64,000 nucleotides of DNA, from contig JAKUCV010005740.1 of NCBI GenBank assembly GCA_028386065.3, positions 1-64,000 on the forward strand, given 5' to 3'. Source of the stretch: Turnera subulata. Its lineage: Eukaryota; Streptophyta; Magnoliopsida; Malpighiales; Passifloraceae. The position numbers were made by a program, and so were the translations under genes. This document shows, piece after piece, positions 11,561 to 23,478 of this stretch (the first letter of the stretch is position 1; each line of letters opens with the position of its first letter). Under the pieces are notes generated by a model that saw only the letters and a program-made list of their open reading frames with translations, was not told where the DNA came from and searched no databases.

Positions 11561-11934
11561 GTGTTGGTTTGATAATTATATTTTAATTTTTACAAAAGGA
11601 ATAAACTCTAGATTTCCTTATCTTCTATGTATATGTGGTGAATTTATTATGTGTGAAGTCATGAAATTCTACTGGATCAATCTAAGGGACCATAAAACGA
11701 ACTATGAAAACTTGATTCTGAGGATGTAATCTAACCTTACCTAGCCTACATTCGACCAACCCTCATTGACTTCCAAACACTTACCCACACCGACCTTCAA
11801 ACACGTACCTGATTTGACCTTTTAACAACTATCCAACCCGATCTCCATGTTGACCTCGCCTCGTCTACCTTGAACAATTGTCTAAAAAGGTTATTTCCAA
11901 AAATGAGTCTGACTTCTAAGATAGCCCTATCCAA
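11561..11934. other. Unassigned sequence between Tat fragment and LINE-1
   Basis: No coding frame and no repeat boundary recognised. It may belong to either neighbour: the LINE-1 frame becomes unreadable at about 11935 going down, and the purine-rich Tat leader fades at about 11560. Confidence 0.4.
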
Positions 11935-12380
11935 ATGCACTTATTCAAAAATCAAAAGGGTCACCCCATAGGATGCCTTTAATGAGGGATGCCTCCATGG
12001 GTGAGAACAAAGAATCCACTAAGTCATATTTTCATTCTCCCACATCATGATCAATCAGCTCGGACACGCAAGAGAATGGGTTGAGGCTACGTAAAGGGGA
12101 CCTAACCGAAGGGTTGTTTTGATCCAGCAGCCATTTATCACTCCAGACCAGAACTTGTTGTCCAGTACCAATCATCCAAAGGATACCTTGGTTCAAAATC
12201 TCTCTAGCTTTGCAAATACTCCTCCAAGTATAACTCGTCTTGTACCCGACAGAAGCTTTAAGAAAGGATGATCTAGGAAGTATCGAGCCTTGAGAATGCG
12301 AGCTATAAGGCTTCTTTTATTCGTAATCAGTTTCCACACTTGCTTGGCCTGAAAGGCTAAGTTAAAAGTATTGATGGAGC
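11935..12380 (-). pseudogene. LINE-1, C-terminal reverse-transcriptase portion
   Basis: On the minus strand the frames read INTFNLAFQAKQVWKL, RILKARYF, then after one frameshift REILNQGILWMIGTG and VWSDKWLLDQ. This is the region just after the RT core of plant L1-type LINEs (the canonical order is F.LALLAKQ.W, VLKARYF, R..GNG, W.D.WL). It continues the LINE-1 frame that breaks off at 17399, so the two pieces are one element split by the Tat-type insertion at 12381-17393. Confidence 0.8.
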
Positions 12381-14065
12381 TGTGAGCACTGTGCCCAGGC
12401 TTGGTTGGTGGGGATATCGCCCCGTGACCGCGACTTAAATTCGACGGCTTGCGATTTGTAGTGATTCTTCTCAAACGGAAGAACTAGCTTAATTCAAGTG
12501 GATAGAACCGATTCAATTATTCCCAGTATGAGGACCCGGACTAAATCAATCCTTTTGGTCTCCTCACCTTATACTCATTCTTACACCTTCTTTATCAGCA
12601 ATCCAACAATCAATAGAGTCGCCACCATGATTTTATTTCTTGAAAAAATCAAGGGAAAAACCATTAAGCACCAACCTTTTTTCTTAGGCAACAACATAAG
12701 GGACTTAACTTTAGCGAACCAGAGATTGTTGGATTCAGGGGTTCGTCATAGATGGAAAGATGTTAGGCACCCATCCGTGTTGGGGCGAACTTTGTGCAAT
12801 TGAAGAACAAAAAGTATGCCTTGTGTAAGTGTGCATGTGTGGAAAAAAATCATATAAAAAAATTAAAATAAATCTGAAACAAAAGGGGAAAATAAAACAA
12901 TTGAGCTTGATTTTTCACCACTAGAAACCACCTACATACACTGTTGACCGGGTTCAATGCTCACGTAGTTCTTACATGGCATCATACAAAAATCAAATCA
13001 TCATCAGTAGCATCAAATCATCAATAAACAACAACCAAAAATCAATTAAAAAGAGTTTAGTGTTACCTTTTGTAGCCCTCCTCTAGCTCCTTGATTTGGG
13101 TTGTTTTCTCCACCCACTTTTCTTCCACTTCTAAACTCTATCTTTAACTCCTTCTTGATCTACCCTTATTGCCCTCTTCTTGATACTCTTTACCATGAAA
13201 TTTCGCCAGAATAACAACCTAAAAAAGTGTTTGTGGGCTTGGAGAGGTAGAGTTTCTCCAAGCATTCAAGCTTGTAGGGTGTCTATAGGATAGAATTTGT
13301 GAGCGTGAAAAGTGAATAGGGAGACTCTCTTTAGAGATTTCTGGGGTACAAAGGTCGTCGACCTCATTAAGGATGATATTCTGGCAAAAAATCTGAACAA
13401 AATCCACTGGAATTGAATTAATGGCAAAAATCGGGAGATTTTGGCAATTTTGGGCCCACATGACCGTCAGGCACCAGTTGTCATGGCGCCTTAACTGCCA
13501 GGTGCCGGAGGTCATGTCAGGATGATCGACCACCGCTTTCCCCTTTTGCCGTTCTTACCTTTTTTAGCCCCGATTCTAATTATTACGATCTAGCTTGATT
13601 CTCACGCGCAATTAACACCTTTCCAGACCATAAAGTACACTTTTCTTGATTATTACTCCTCCCAAACTTTCCATGCATCGTTAATACACCCTAATTACTC
13701 AATTTCCATATAATTTTTACCATAAAAACACTTTCCATAAAAAATGAATTTAATTCTGATTTTTTACGAGAATCAGAGCTAAAAAGTGAGCTATAAGAAA
13801 TCTGTTTTATAGGTTGGTTATTACTGGAGAATCCATATTTCCTTAACTTAAACCCTAATCATATTTTAGCTCAAGATTATATCATCTAAATAAAATTGGA
13901 TCAAAAACATATATAAGGTCCAAATTATTAAAATAACATACTCCAGTAATTTAAGCTCCAACATATTCCTAGCCCAGGGTTAAATGTTCTCATCAACTTT
14001 GGATATAAAATACATCAAAAGCCTAAATTAATGAAATACAAATGGTCCAAATTTGGGTGTTCACA
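12381..14065 (-). repeat. 3' LTR of the nested Tat-type element
   Basis: The termini TGTGA...TCACA are inverted copies of each other. The R/U5-like core (ACAAGCTTGAATGCTTGG, GAAACTCTACCTCT on the minus strand) matches the LTR at 55751-57158 (TAAGCTTGAGGCTTGG, GAAACTCTATCTCT), which supports a common family. Confidence 0.65.
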
Positions 14066-14179
14066 GGCGCCCCTCGTTGACGAGTCCTTAGAAACTGAGG
14101 ACGACAGAACGCTAGAAAAAAAACAGCCCAATTTGGGGGAGCCAAATGCTATTGGTGATGATGTGACATGTCTACCATG

Positions 14180-14560
14180 GGTTGGAGCATTTCATGCTCC
14201 GAGTGTGGGAATCATCTCATTCTGGATTCGTGGTCAAGGAGTCATCTCATCCTTGGAGAATTTTTGGCAATCATCCCTTCCTGGTTTGGCGATCAGGGAA
14301 TCATCTCATCCCTGGGAAAAGGCTAGAGGTTTTATCATCCTCCCTAGGGAACAAGTGTCTAGGTTAGGGATTTTATTGTCCTCTCTAGGAAACAATTATC
14401 TAGGTTAGGGATTTTATCGTTCTCCCTAGGGAACAGCTTGGGGAAAGAAATGCGTGGGGATCATCTAACCCGTGTTTGCGTAACTCTACTGGGGAGGGAA
14501 ATACTTGTGGATCATCTAACCCATGTTTGGTCATTCTACTTAGGGAAGGAAAAGTTTGGG
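14180..14560. repeat. Diverged tandem repeats inside the Tat-type element
   Basis: ATCATCTCAT..., TTAGGGATTTTAT.GT.CTC.CTAGGGAACA and GGATCATCTAACCC.TGTTTG recur, each two or three times, at about 50-60 bp spacing. Arrays of this kind near the 3' LTR are common in Tat elements. Confidence 0.55.
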
Positions 14561-16604
14561 GATATTTCCAGATATAAACTGGAGGAGTCACAAACGGTCT
14601 TACTTAAAACCCAGCAACCATAGACATAATATGCATGTACGGTGTTCACACTTTGAACAAAGTTTGTTCGTTTCGCTTCTTTCATGAGAATGGGCTCGAC
14701 TTGTGAACTATGATGCTGCGTTCTGGGACATGAGAGGCTCACTCTTGCTTGATTTTCTCTTTTTTTATTCAGAATATTAAGCCTTTCCTCGGGCAGTAAT
14801 CATCACAATTCTGGACGAACTCACAGAGGTACTTGGCTCACACTATTCTTGGTGTTCTCTTGGTTGTCTATAGAGAAGGACTTGACACAAACCTATGAAT
14901 GACTCTAGATAAAGCACAGATCTCGAAACCAAAAGGAGGGTCTGGGGATTTGCTTATCGCGAACCACCATGTTCACTAAGACAATGTCGGTGATATTGGA
15001 TGCTTATGACAATATGTACGTTTTATAGTCGAATCAAATAATCCATGTGAAAACTGTACATGTGATATGCAATGCGAAAAAGTAAAACATTTGAGTTTGC
15101 GCCTCGTCCACTTGTGACTACCTACCTACCCCCTGTTATTGGGTTTAAAGCTCTCATATTTCATCTAAATGGGAATCCCCAAAGCTAACCTAGGTCTTCT
15201 TCTAGAATTGACCCAATACTCACTTAAACGAACTTGTGTGTTCCATGCTAGAACGTTGGGGTTAGTTTCTCAAAGCATTGTACTAAGTGCATGCAATCAC
15301 TCTTCTCAGAAAGTATCTCAAAGCAAATGCTTTGTACAAAATACATTTAGGCATTAAAAATGGTTTTTAACGCAAACTTGTGTTATTTCCATGTGAAAGT
15401 GGAATTTTGTGCATAAAACTTATGTATGCAATTTTCAAAGGACATAGATGATGCAAGTTTTAAAAGACGCAATGCTTTAGTTGTAAAATCGTGTGTCTAA
15501 ACCTAGAAAAATGCTTGACAAAAGATGTTCTATAGTCTGAGACCGCTACGAGTCTGAATATCGTTACAAAAAGGGTGATTGGTGTCAAAATATTCATTTT
15601 AGTTCTTTCACGGTTATTTTACTTCTGAAAGCATGGTCTTTACTAAAAATATTTCGTGTTGTAAAACAAAACTTTAGTGATTGTTTCTTTAAAAACATTA
15701 AATTTTGGAGAAAATTGGTTCATTATGCTTCAAAACTCGTTGGGCGGATTTGACAAAAGAATGCATCTATAGAGATGTTCATACCCAAATGGATTTGCAA
15801 AAAGCATCGTTGAGAACACTTGATATCGTCATTGAAAATATCATTGAAAATATCGTCATCATTGAAGGAAAAGTATTTTTATCAACCAAGTTTAAAGATT
15901 TTTGCATCGAGTACAGAAGTTGGTTTTGGGCCTATCCTAGTAGACATACCCATTTCATCCTTGGGAACCCCCCCCCCTAACATGCAAACTAACAAAGTCC
16001 TCCGGAACCATAACAATCCTTGGTGAGAATGAGATTCCAACTCAGCACCTTTTGCAAGCACACAAACAAATAAAAATGTAATACATACAACACAAACAAT
16101 CAAAACAAGTGCATAAAAGTAGATGAGTTTCCATACGTATCGTTGGCGAGTACCGAAACCATTTCAACATTTTTCGGCTCAAAACGGGGTACCGGCGAAT
16201 GATCCGGAGCGATTCCGGCATTACGACGGCGGAAATACTAGATGAATACCCGGCATTATGACGGCCTAGCACGATGAGAATACAAGGAATAATTTCTTCA
16301 TTACGACAGTATAGAATCGATGATTTGCTAAAATGATTTCCACATCGTAACATTACGATGGAAACCCGAAAGCGAACCTTAAACGAAGAGAGAGACTCAG
16401 CTCTAGCCCGCAGAAGGATGCTTAGGAAGATGACGAATTCGAGCCTGAATTCCATTCTTAGATGGGGACAAGAGAGGTAGAAGAGGGCGAAAACTCAAAC
16501 CCTTTATTATTCAACTTAGAGCGGGATGGGAATGGAGATAGAAAAGTGCAAAAACATGCACTAGAGAGCGCGGCTCTCGAGGCGAAGAAAAATGAAGAGA
16601 GGGG

Positions 16605-16618
16605 ATCCTTATTTATAT
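16605..16618 (-). promoter_or_regulatory. TATA box in the 5' LTR of the Tat-type element
   Basis: On the minus strand AAATATAAATAAGG precedes a CT-rich stretch and the presumed R region, as expected for the LTR's own promoter. Confidence 0.45.
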
Positions 16619-17398
16619 TTTTTCTAGGGATGGCATAGTCATAATTAGAAGCCTAGGGTTTAGGTCTTTAGGCCAGGCCTTCGGTTCTCCAGGCCATGGT
16701 TTTAGTCTATTTTGGTGGCCGGCTGACCGCTAGGCATGACCGGTTGGCTTGGAGGCATGACTAGTTGGCCTGGATTCCAAAAATATTGATTGCATGAATG
16801 GGGCCCGGCAAGACCTTAGAAAATTCCCGAAAAAATGTAGCAGAAACGTCTTGATGTTTGGGATATGCTCCTAAAATTTCGTGAAATTCCGACAAACATA
16901 CAACTTTTTATGGCCCATGCAAGATCGAAGTGCATGACCCAGAGACATGGCCAAAAGGCCATAGAATTTTGGCTCAGGAAGGCTGGGCAAATTGCACATG
17001 TATGGCCGGCCTAGCTGGTCCGCGTGTGGTTCTGGGAACTTTCTTGGTCCAAAATTCGATGTGGCTTCCTCTGTGACATGGACAACTTCGTTTGTGACCG
17101 AGGATGGCTTCATTCATGACCTGTATGCATTCGTTTAGGGTTTGGATTGCTTTGCGTATGATCATGACATCTTCAAGTAAAAATATGAAAGCTCGACCAA
17201 GTCCTTGACAAAATTCATGAAAATTTTGGGAAGTCCCGAAATGTCTTAAGCATGATCGATTGATGGATAAAATGGTCCCCACGACCCTGAGAAAACATAT
17301 TTTTGTATTTTTCAGACCCTAAATTATGGCAGAGTTCGGATGCAACACAAGACAAAGAGACGAAAATGGGCGGGCAAAAATTGGGTGCTAACAGTAGT

Positions 17399-18735
17399 GA
17401 AACACCATCCCTCCTACACTCTTCCTCTGATAGAGCTTATCCCAAGCCATCCAATGGATCAATCTTTGCCATTTTTTTTGCCCCCACCAAAACCGGTGGA
17501 TGAGGACTTTCATTTCATCATGGATTGGGGCAACTGCCTTTATATCTAAATCCCCTTATATTAACACATCAGGTACATTTCGGCTAAAGACAACCTCTGA
17601 TTTATACAGGTTTTCCTTTTGTCCTAAGGCTCCTTCAAATTGAGCAAGGATGTTCCTCAGGACCTGAGCCTTCGTAATAGAAGCTCTAGAAAAAGAGCAT
17701 TGCCATCTGCAAAGAATAAGTGTGAAATTATTGGGGCTATTTGGTACACTTGGATTCCATGCAACATATAATTGAACTATGCTTGGTGGAGTAGAGGTTG
17801 AGAAACCTTCTGCACATAAGAGAAACAAGTATGGCGAAATGGGGACACCTTGCCTAATACCTCTGGAGGGGATGATGGTCTGTTGAGGAACCGAATTGAT
17901 GAATAATGAATAAGAAACAGATCTAACACAGGTCATTACTTGAGTGGTCCACTTAGGATTGAACCCCATCTTTACTATAATCACCTCCAAAAAGTCACAC
18001 TCAACCCTGTAAAATGCTTTGCTCATGTCGAGCTTCAGCCCCGTAAATCCCCACCGGCCTGAACAACACTTCTTTCATTTAGTGGAATGTCTCGAATACA
18101 ATAAGTATGTTGTCAGTATTGAGGTGCCCCGGGACAAATGCACTCTGCTTCTGTCCAATAATATCAGGAAGAACCATTTTCAATCTATTGGAAATGCATT
18201 TTGTAATCAACTTAAAAATTACATTACATAGACTAATAGGTCTACATTGACTGCATTCTTCTGGATTCTTGACCTTAGGGATCAAAGTAATGATGGTGTG
18301 AATCAAACTAAGGGATCGCCACCATTGTTCAAGACTTCCAACACTGTATTGCACACATCATCACCAAAACAAATTCAAAATTTCTAGAAGAATAAGGGAG
18401 GCATTCTATCAACGCCCGGAGCCTTCGAAGGATGCATTTGAGCTAGTGCTTCACAAACCTCATCCCTTGAGAAAGGCCGGTCTAAAATGTAATGACCGGT
18501 CTATCAGCGCCCTTAGGGATCAAAGTAATGACGGTGTGATTCAAACTAAGGGATCGCCACCATTGTTCAAGACTTCCAACACTGTATTGCACACATCATC
18601 ACAAAAACATATCCAAAATTTCTCGAAGAATAAGGGAGACATTCTATCAGCGCCCGGAGCCTTCGAAGGATGCATTTGAGCTAGTGCTTCACAAACCTCA
18701 TCCCGTGAGAAAGGCCGGTCTAAAATTTGCCCCAT
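17399..18735 (-). pseudogene. LINE-1 reverse transcriptase, decayed
   Basis: Minus-strand frames carry the order of a plant L1 RT: SKAPGADRMSPLFFEKFW, ISLCNVIFKLITKCISNRL, QSAFVPGHLNTDNILI, then SKAFYRVECDFL, GIRQGVPISPYLFLLCAEG and, near the end, FWWGQKKWQRLIHWMAWDKL. Several frameshifts and stops interrupt it. The YADD active-site box is destroyed by a frameshift, so it is inactive. A 238-bp tandem duplication disrupts the N-terminal part. It is cut at 17399 by the Tat-type insertion and resumes at 12380. Confidence 0.85.
18273..18728. repeat. 238-bp-period tandem duplication within LINE-1 RT
   Basis: CCTTAGGGATCAAAGTAATG begins at 18273 and again at 18511. The two copies (18273-18490 and 18511-18728) end in the same CCGGTCTAAAAT and differ by a few scattered bases. 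The duplication arose after insertion or during LINE-1 decay. Confidence 0.9.
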
Positions 18736-19389
18736 TTAATGTGAAACTCTCGGCTAGACATATGGCAATACATACTCTGCATTGATTACACCACTAGAGG
18801 AGAAAAGGTCAGAGAAAAAGGAATTGAAAACCAGAGCAATTTTGGTCTACAAACGAACCCATTCCTTTGAAGCACTTCTGATGCATATAATAGAATTTGA
18901 TTTTTGCCTTTAGTTTGCTTTGTGAAAGAAAAATTGGGTCTTCATGTCTCCTTCCTACAACCATGAAACCTTTGATCGCTGAGCCCATAGAATTTTCTCT
19001 TTGTGGATTAGGTCCTCAAGTTCCCTGTTGAGAGCTTTGGAACGCTCTATGACCTATGTCGCCTGCACCTGTGAATTCAAATGTGCTAGCTCCTCCCGTT
19101 TAGACTTTTTTGAAGAGATTATATGTCCAAACTAGTTTTTACTCCACCTCTATTGTCCATACATTTTTCTATCTTCCATCTGACGTTTACCACTAGATCA
19201 GCTGAGATGGCTTATTACCATGGATCCTTATAGTAAGCTCACATCCATTGTTTGTCAACCAAACAGAATCAAAATGAAATAACTTCTTACCTCTATAGAG
19301 GACTGAGGGTGGCCGATTGAATAGCAATTTCAGTGGTGCATGTTCTGAGCTCTACCGAGGTAAGTGTTTAACTAATGCATTAGGGAAGA

Positions 19390-19950
19390 TCAAAGACCAG
19401 GCACTAGTGGCAACCATCTTATCAATCTTTTCCTCAATATAGACGCCATTAACATGTCTATTGGCTTAGGTGAATTCGCAGCCAATATAACCGAGATCAA
19501 ACAAGTATGATGTGGTAAGTGACTCATGGAATGCTTGCATTGCTGCAAAGCTGCAAGGTCTGCCCCCTTTTTTCTTTGATTGGTACAGTATTTCATTGAA
19601 ATCGCGACCACAGAGCCAAGGATAAGAGCGATCCTCGCCTAACTGGTTAAAAAATTGCCTTGTACGCCATTTTCTAGTTTTTTGCGACCATCCATACAAA
19701 CCAACGCCATGCACATCCCTTCACCAATCCCCTAAACTAATACGTTAATGTGATGGAGACTTTAGGATCTAAGGGTTACATCCACTCCCCCCTTCCATAA
19801 AAGTTCTAAACCACCATTACACTGTCTACCAAAACCCTTACACTCCACCACTAACAAATCCTCCCAATTTAGGCATCTATGGATCCGTTGCATCTCAGAA
19901 TCTTTTAATCTAGTTTCTGAGAGGAAAACTAGAAGAGGATTTTCAAGCAT
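19390..19950 (-). pseudogene. LINE-1 endonuclease domain, decayed
   Basis: Minus-strand frames give NPLLVFLSETRL, NGGLELLWKGGVDV, and then GVGLYGWSQKTRKW, YPWLCGRDFNEILYQSKKKG and FHESLTTSYLFDLGYIGCEFT. This is the exonuclease-endonuclease-phosphatase fold of L1-type ORF2 (ETK, GG.ALLW, GDFNEIL, DLG..G..FTW order). Frameshifts separate the pieces. It lies directly upstream of the RT at 18735. Confidence 0.88.
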
Positions 19951-20021
19951 TAATTGCTTGTATAAGGATGAGACTACTTGTGGAACCCCTAAACCACAGT
20001 AGTTCTAACAGAAGAGGCTCA

Positions 20022-21650
20022 TTAGGATCGGCAGGGCTGCTCTACAGCCTCCACCGTTAATAATTGATCACCTGCATCAGTAGATGTACTGTTATCTCTC
20101 CTCTGTTTTCCAGCCCCATCAACCTCCATGATATCAATCCCATCAGACTCCAACACAATTTTACGCATTGCTATCACTGTTTCACTATTATTACTCCACA
20201 CCCCTGAAGTTTTCTCCCTGGCTAATCGTTTCCACTTGGACACCTATCGCAAACCAGACAAATGATTTCTCTGGTTAACCTCACTAGTAAGAGGAGGTGA
20301 TGGAGAATCTAGTATCGGGCTAGTGTAGACAGATACCTTGGAACTAGATGGGCATCTTTTCAATCTACCTTCCTTTGTTTGCTAAAACCAAACAAGACAT
20401 CAAAAGTAAAAAACATTTCACGTTCCAGACACTTAGTCTAATTGATCCTAGTCTCTCGAGCAAACAACCTAGGGTTTGACGAAATCGGACTCGTAATACT
20501 GAATTGTTCCAATTTTTTACCAATACCTTGAGTTGGGTGAGATTATTCGGACCAATAGAAGGAAATATGGGATCTGCCACTATAACATCATCCACTACAC
20601 GATGGCCCGTGTCATTCTTGAGAGGAATACCCTGACTTAGCGAGGGAGGAACTTCTATTCCCTCATTCCTCACTCCAAGAAAGTTACTAATAATCTCAAT
20701 CTCCTCACTAAATTGTGGCTGGACAACACCATTGTTACTCTCCCCATACCTCACCTTCTCCTTTGTCATCTCCGCATTCCTACTATGCCCTTCCTCAGGA
20801 GATGCCCCACTAGAACTAGAAGGGTTAAAGATCAGTTTACGCCGACCTTCTCGGTTGTACGCTTTCCTTAGAATAGCACCGTCTGGCGAAGAGGAGAAGC
20901 CCTGAGTTCTTCACCATACTAATGCAATTCTGAATTGAGAAGATGGTCAGGCTAGATGGGAGCAATATTTTGCAATATGACCCAAGCAACCACAATGATA
21001 GCAAAAATATGGCAGTCTTTCATACTTCTAATAGACCCATACTTCTCGTCCGTCCTTCAGCATCATTGAGGAACCCCGTAATAGGGGAGTCCGAACATCT
21101 TTTACAACCCGAAATCTAATAAACATTTCGTGCCCCAATCCTCGTTCTTGATCCTGATGTACGAAAGAACCAAGTTATTCAATAGTTAAGGGGAACATCA
21201 AATGCCCTAGCCAGATCAGTACATAAAAGACAGAAAGTTCAGAGGGTTGTTCAAATCCCTTGATTTCTCTTAGCAGCACAACCTGATTGTCAAAATTACA
21301 AGGCTCTTGCTCCAACACTCATTCCTTATCACGCCAATGGTGGAATTGATAGACAAAAAGGTTTTTGTCGAGTTGTGATATCTCAACGTCATAAGTAGCA
21401 TTCCAAACCTGTCTCATAGTTCTCATAAAGGCTTGAGTATTGAAAGGTCTGTCCATCCATAGCGATCTTATAAGGCATAGATTTAGTTTATTTGGACCCG
21501 TCACTACCTCATCTTCCTCAAAAACCAACGCCTCTTATTCCTGTGTTGAAGGGATAATAACAGGCCGACCTTCCAAACCATCTTCTGGTTAATTGTTATC
21601 CGTCATATCGGAACACAGTCTGGAAAAGAAACCCTAGATGGGACAAGAAA
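20022..21650 (-). pseudogene. LINE-1 ORF1 (DUF4283/zinc-knuckle type), decayed
   Basis: The minus-strand frame at 21528-21319 (PNKLNLCLIRSLWMDRPFNT, FVYQFHHWRDKE) is the N-terminal DUF4283 domain typical of plant L1 ORF1. Remnants of a Pro/Ser-rich tail extend to 20022. An ORF1 start is plausible near 21610, preceded by repeats of AAACCCTA that look like a LINE 5' leader. Stops and frameshifts make it non-functional. Confidence 0.75.
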
Positions 21651-22013
21651 CCCTAAGTGGGAGAAAAAGTCTCAACTGAAGCGAGAGAGAAAACCAACTA
21701 TATCCGAGAGATGATATATCGTACAAACTAATTGAAACATTACTTTATACAATGCATAGTCGTAGTTTTATTAAAAACATGGCTATTGCAAGCTATTTAA
21801 CCTTATTTAAACTCGTAATTATTATAAGATTTTTAATTAATTATATAAAGGGTTAGTACAAAAAAAAATAAAGGAGTGAAAATTAACTAAATTTGTTTAT
21901 TAAAACCTCAACATGTCTTACAATAATTTAAAATAAAATTTTTTAAAAAAACTAAAATGATTTATATTGAGAGACAGAGGGAATTTGAAACTGTTCCTTT
22001 CCTAGTGCGCGAT
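21651..22013. other. LINE-1 5' leader and AT-rich flank
   Basis: About 21651-21710 (AAACCCTAGATGGGAC..., GAGAGAGAAAACC) looks like the LINE-1 leader. Beyond it is AT-rich unassigned sequence. I could not find the LINE-1 TSD, so its 5' end is not fixed. Confidence 0.4.
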
Positions 22014-23094
22014 TAGACCTAACAATCCTTGCTCACACGTGAGCATTTTGTGTGATTAAAAATTTGTTGATATTCAATCCGAACTCGAACCATATTTAAT
22101 AATCGTGTTATGTTAACTCAAATTGGGTTTGGGTTGTGTCGTCGGTTAACATTTATAAATCAGTTTTGAGTTTCTCTATGGTTGTACTTATTTTAATAAT
22201 AATTTTCTATTAAATAAATTCAGAATCATAGTATAATAATATTTAAAGTATCTATAAAAATATATTTTGGATGATTTTATTAACTTTGTCTCTAAATACT
22301 AATAGGTTATACATTAAATTAATAAAATATTTAGACTCTAAATATGATCGGGATATAAACATGTGCATATTGGGACGGATAGATCTACCCGCAACTTGAC
22401 TTATTTATGTTTTTAATGAAACGATTGTATTGTATTGAATGAGAATAATTACACCAGAGAGTTATTAAAGGGATGACTTCGGGTTAATGCATAAAAATAT
22501 CCCTTAACTTTTTTATTTTCACCACTGTTGTCCCTAAAGAAAGTATTGGGTAATTTATATCACTCAACTTGTGCCTAACCGAGTGGAGTTGTCTAATTAC
22601 CTGCAGTAACAGGTTTTGGATGTAGGACCCACCTGCTATTGAATAAAAAATTATTTTTGTACTGTATTTGTTTTCTACGTCAAATTGCATTTATTTTTTC
22701 TGAATTTTTTTAAAAATTGAAAAAAAAAAGATTATAATTGGAGAAGGCAGAATGATTGATTGGCTTTATATAAATATTTTTTTAAAAAATATGAAAATAT
22801 TTTTAGTAAAAAAATTTAAAAATGATTAATTTAATATCTAAATAAATTAAATAAAAATATTATTTATCTGATATATTTTATTTAAATATGAAAAAATTTA
22901 AAAATTATTTTTTTGAATATGAAAAATAAAAATTATATTTTTTATTTTTAAAATATGTAATAATATTTACCCATTTTTAATCAAATATTAAATTTTTTAT
23001 TTTTTATCCATCAACACAACTTTAAATACTCCAGTAAAAACTAACTAATTGCATTAATTTAATATACAGATATTAATCAATCGGAAAAAAATCT

Positions 23095-23478
23095 CCTCTC
23101 CTTCCTCCCCATCACGTCGCCGGCCAGAACCTCCAGCCCCACAACCTCAGCCGCAGCGCCAGCTATTGCCAGCCCCGTCACCACCTGCTGCCGCCACCCG
23201 CCTCTCCTGCTCCCACTACTCCTCCCTCACCCACTCCCACTGCTCAGAGCGAGAAGATCCCGAGGTCTCTCTCGCCTCGACTTAAAAAATTGTTGCTCCT
23301 CCTGCTCTTGATGGTAACCGGTCGGCGAGGGGCTCTCTTCTTCCTTCACCGAAACTTTGCTGGTGAAAACGATGTTAACCTCGTGGTTCTCGAGCGCGAA
23401 GGTGGGTGGCGTCAGGTTCTTCCTCGCGACGGCGATGGCGGTTGGTTGGGCCTTGGTTGCGTGGATCTCGCTGGCTCC
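23095..23478. other. GC-rich, exon-like core of the MULE (left half)
   Basis: Base composition changes sharply from AT-rich arm to GC-rich sequence. The plus strand reads as Pro/Ser/Cys-rich or Leu-rich frames, and a minus-strand frame contains TAIAVARKNLTPPTFA and FTSKVSVKEEESPSP. I do not recognise a gene. The sequence continues across the solo LTR to 27660-27840. It looks like a captured genomic or exon fragment. Confidence 0.5.

Larger units (their letters stand above)
12381..17393 (-). mobile_element. Non-coding Tat-type LTR element nested in LINE-1
   Basis: The element opens on the minus strand at 17393 with TGTTAGCACCCAATTTTTG. The second LTR opens at 14065 with TGTGAACACCCAAATTTGG, and the element ends at 12381 with CTCACA. 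The 5' LTR runs 17393 to about 16042, followed by a diverged PBS-like TGGAATCTCATT. The internal part (14066-16041) has no gag or pol. The 3' LTR is 14065-12381. A G-rich GAGGGGCGCC tract directly precedes the 3' LTR. Flanking LINE-1 frames rejoin (VFHY...INTFN). The 5-bp flanks GGAGC/GTAGT match at only three positions, so the TSD is decayed. It is short and gene-free, like a LARD-type non-autonomous element. Confidence 0.7.
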
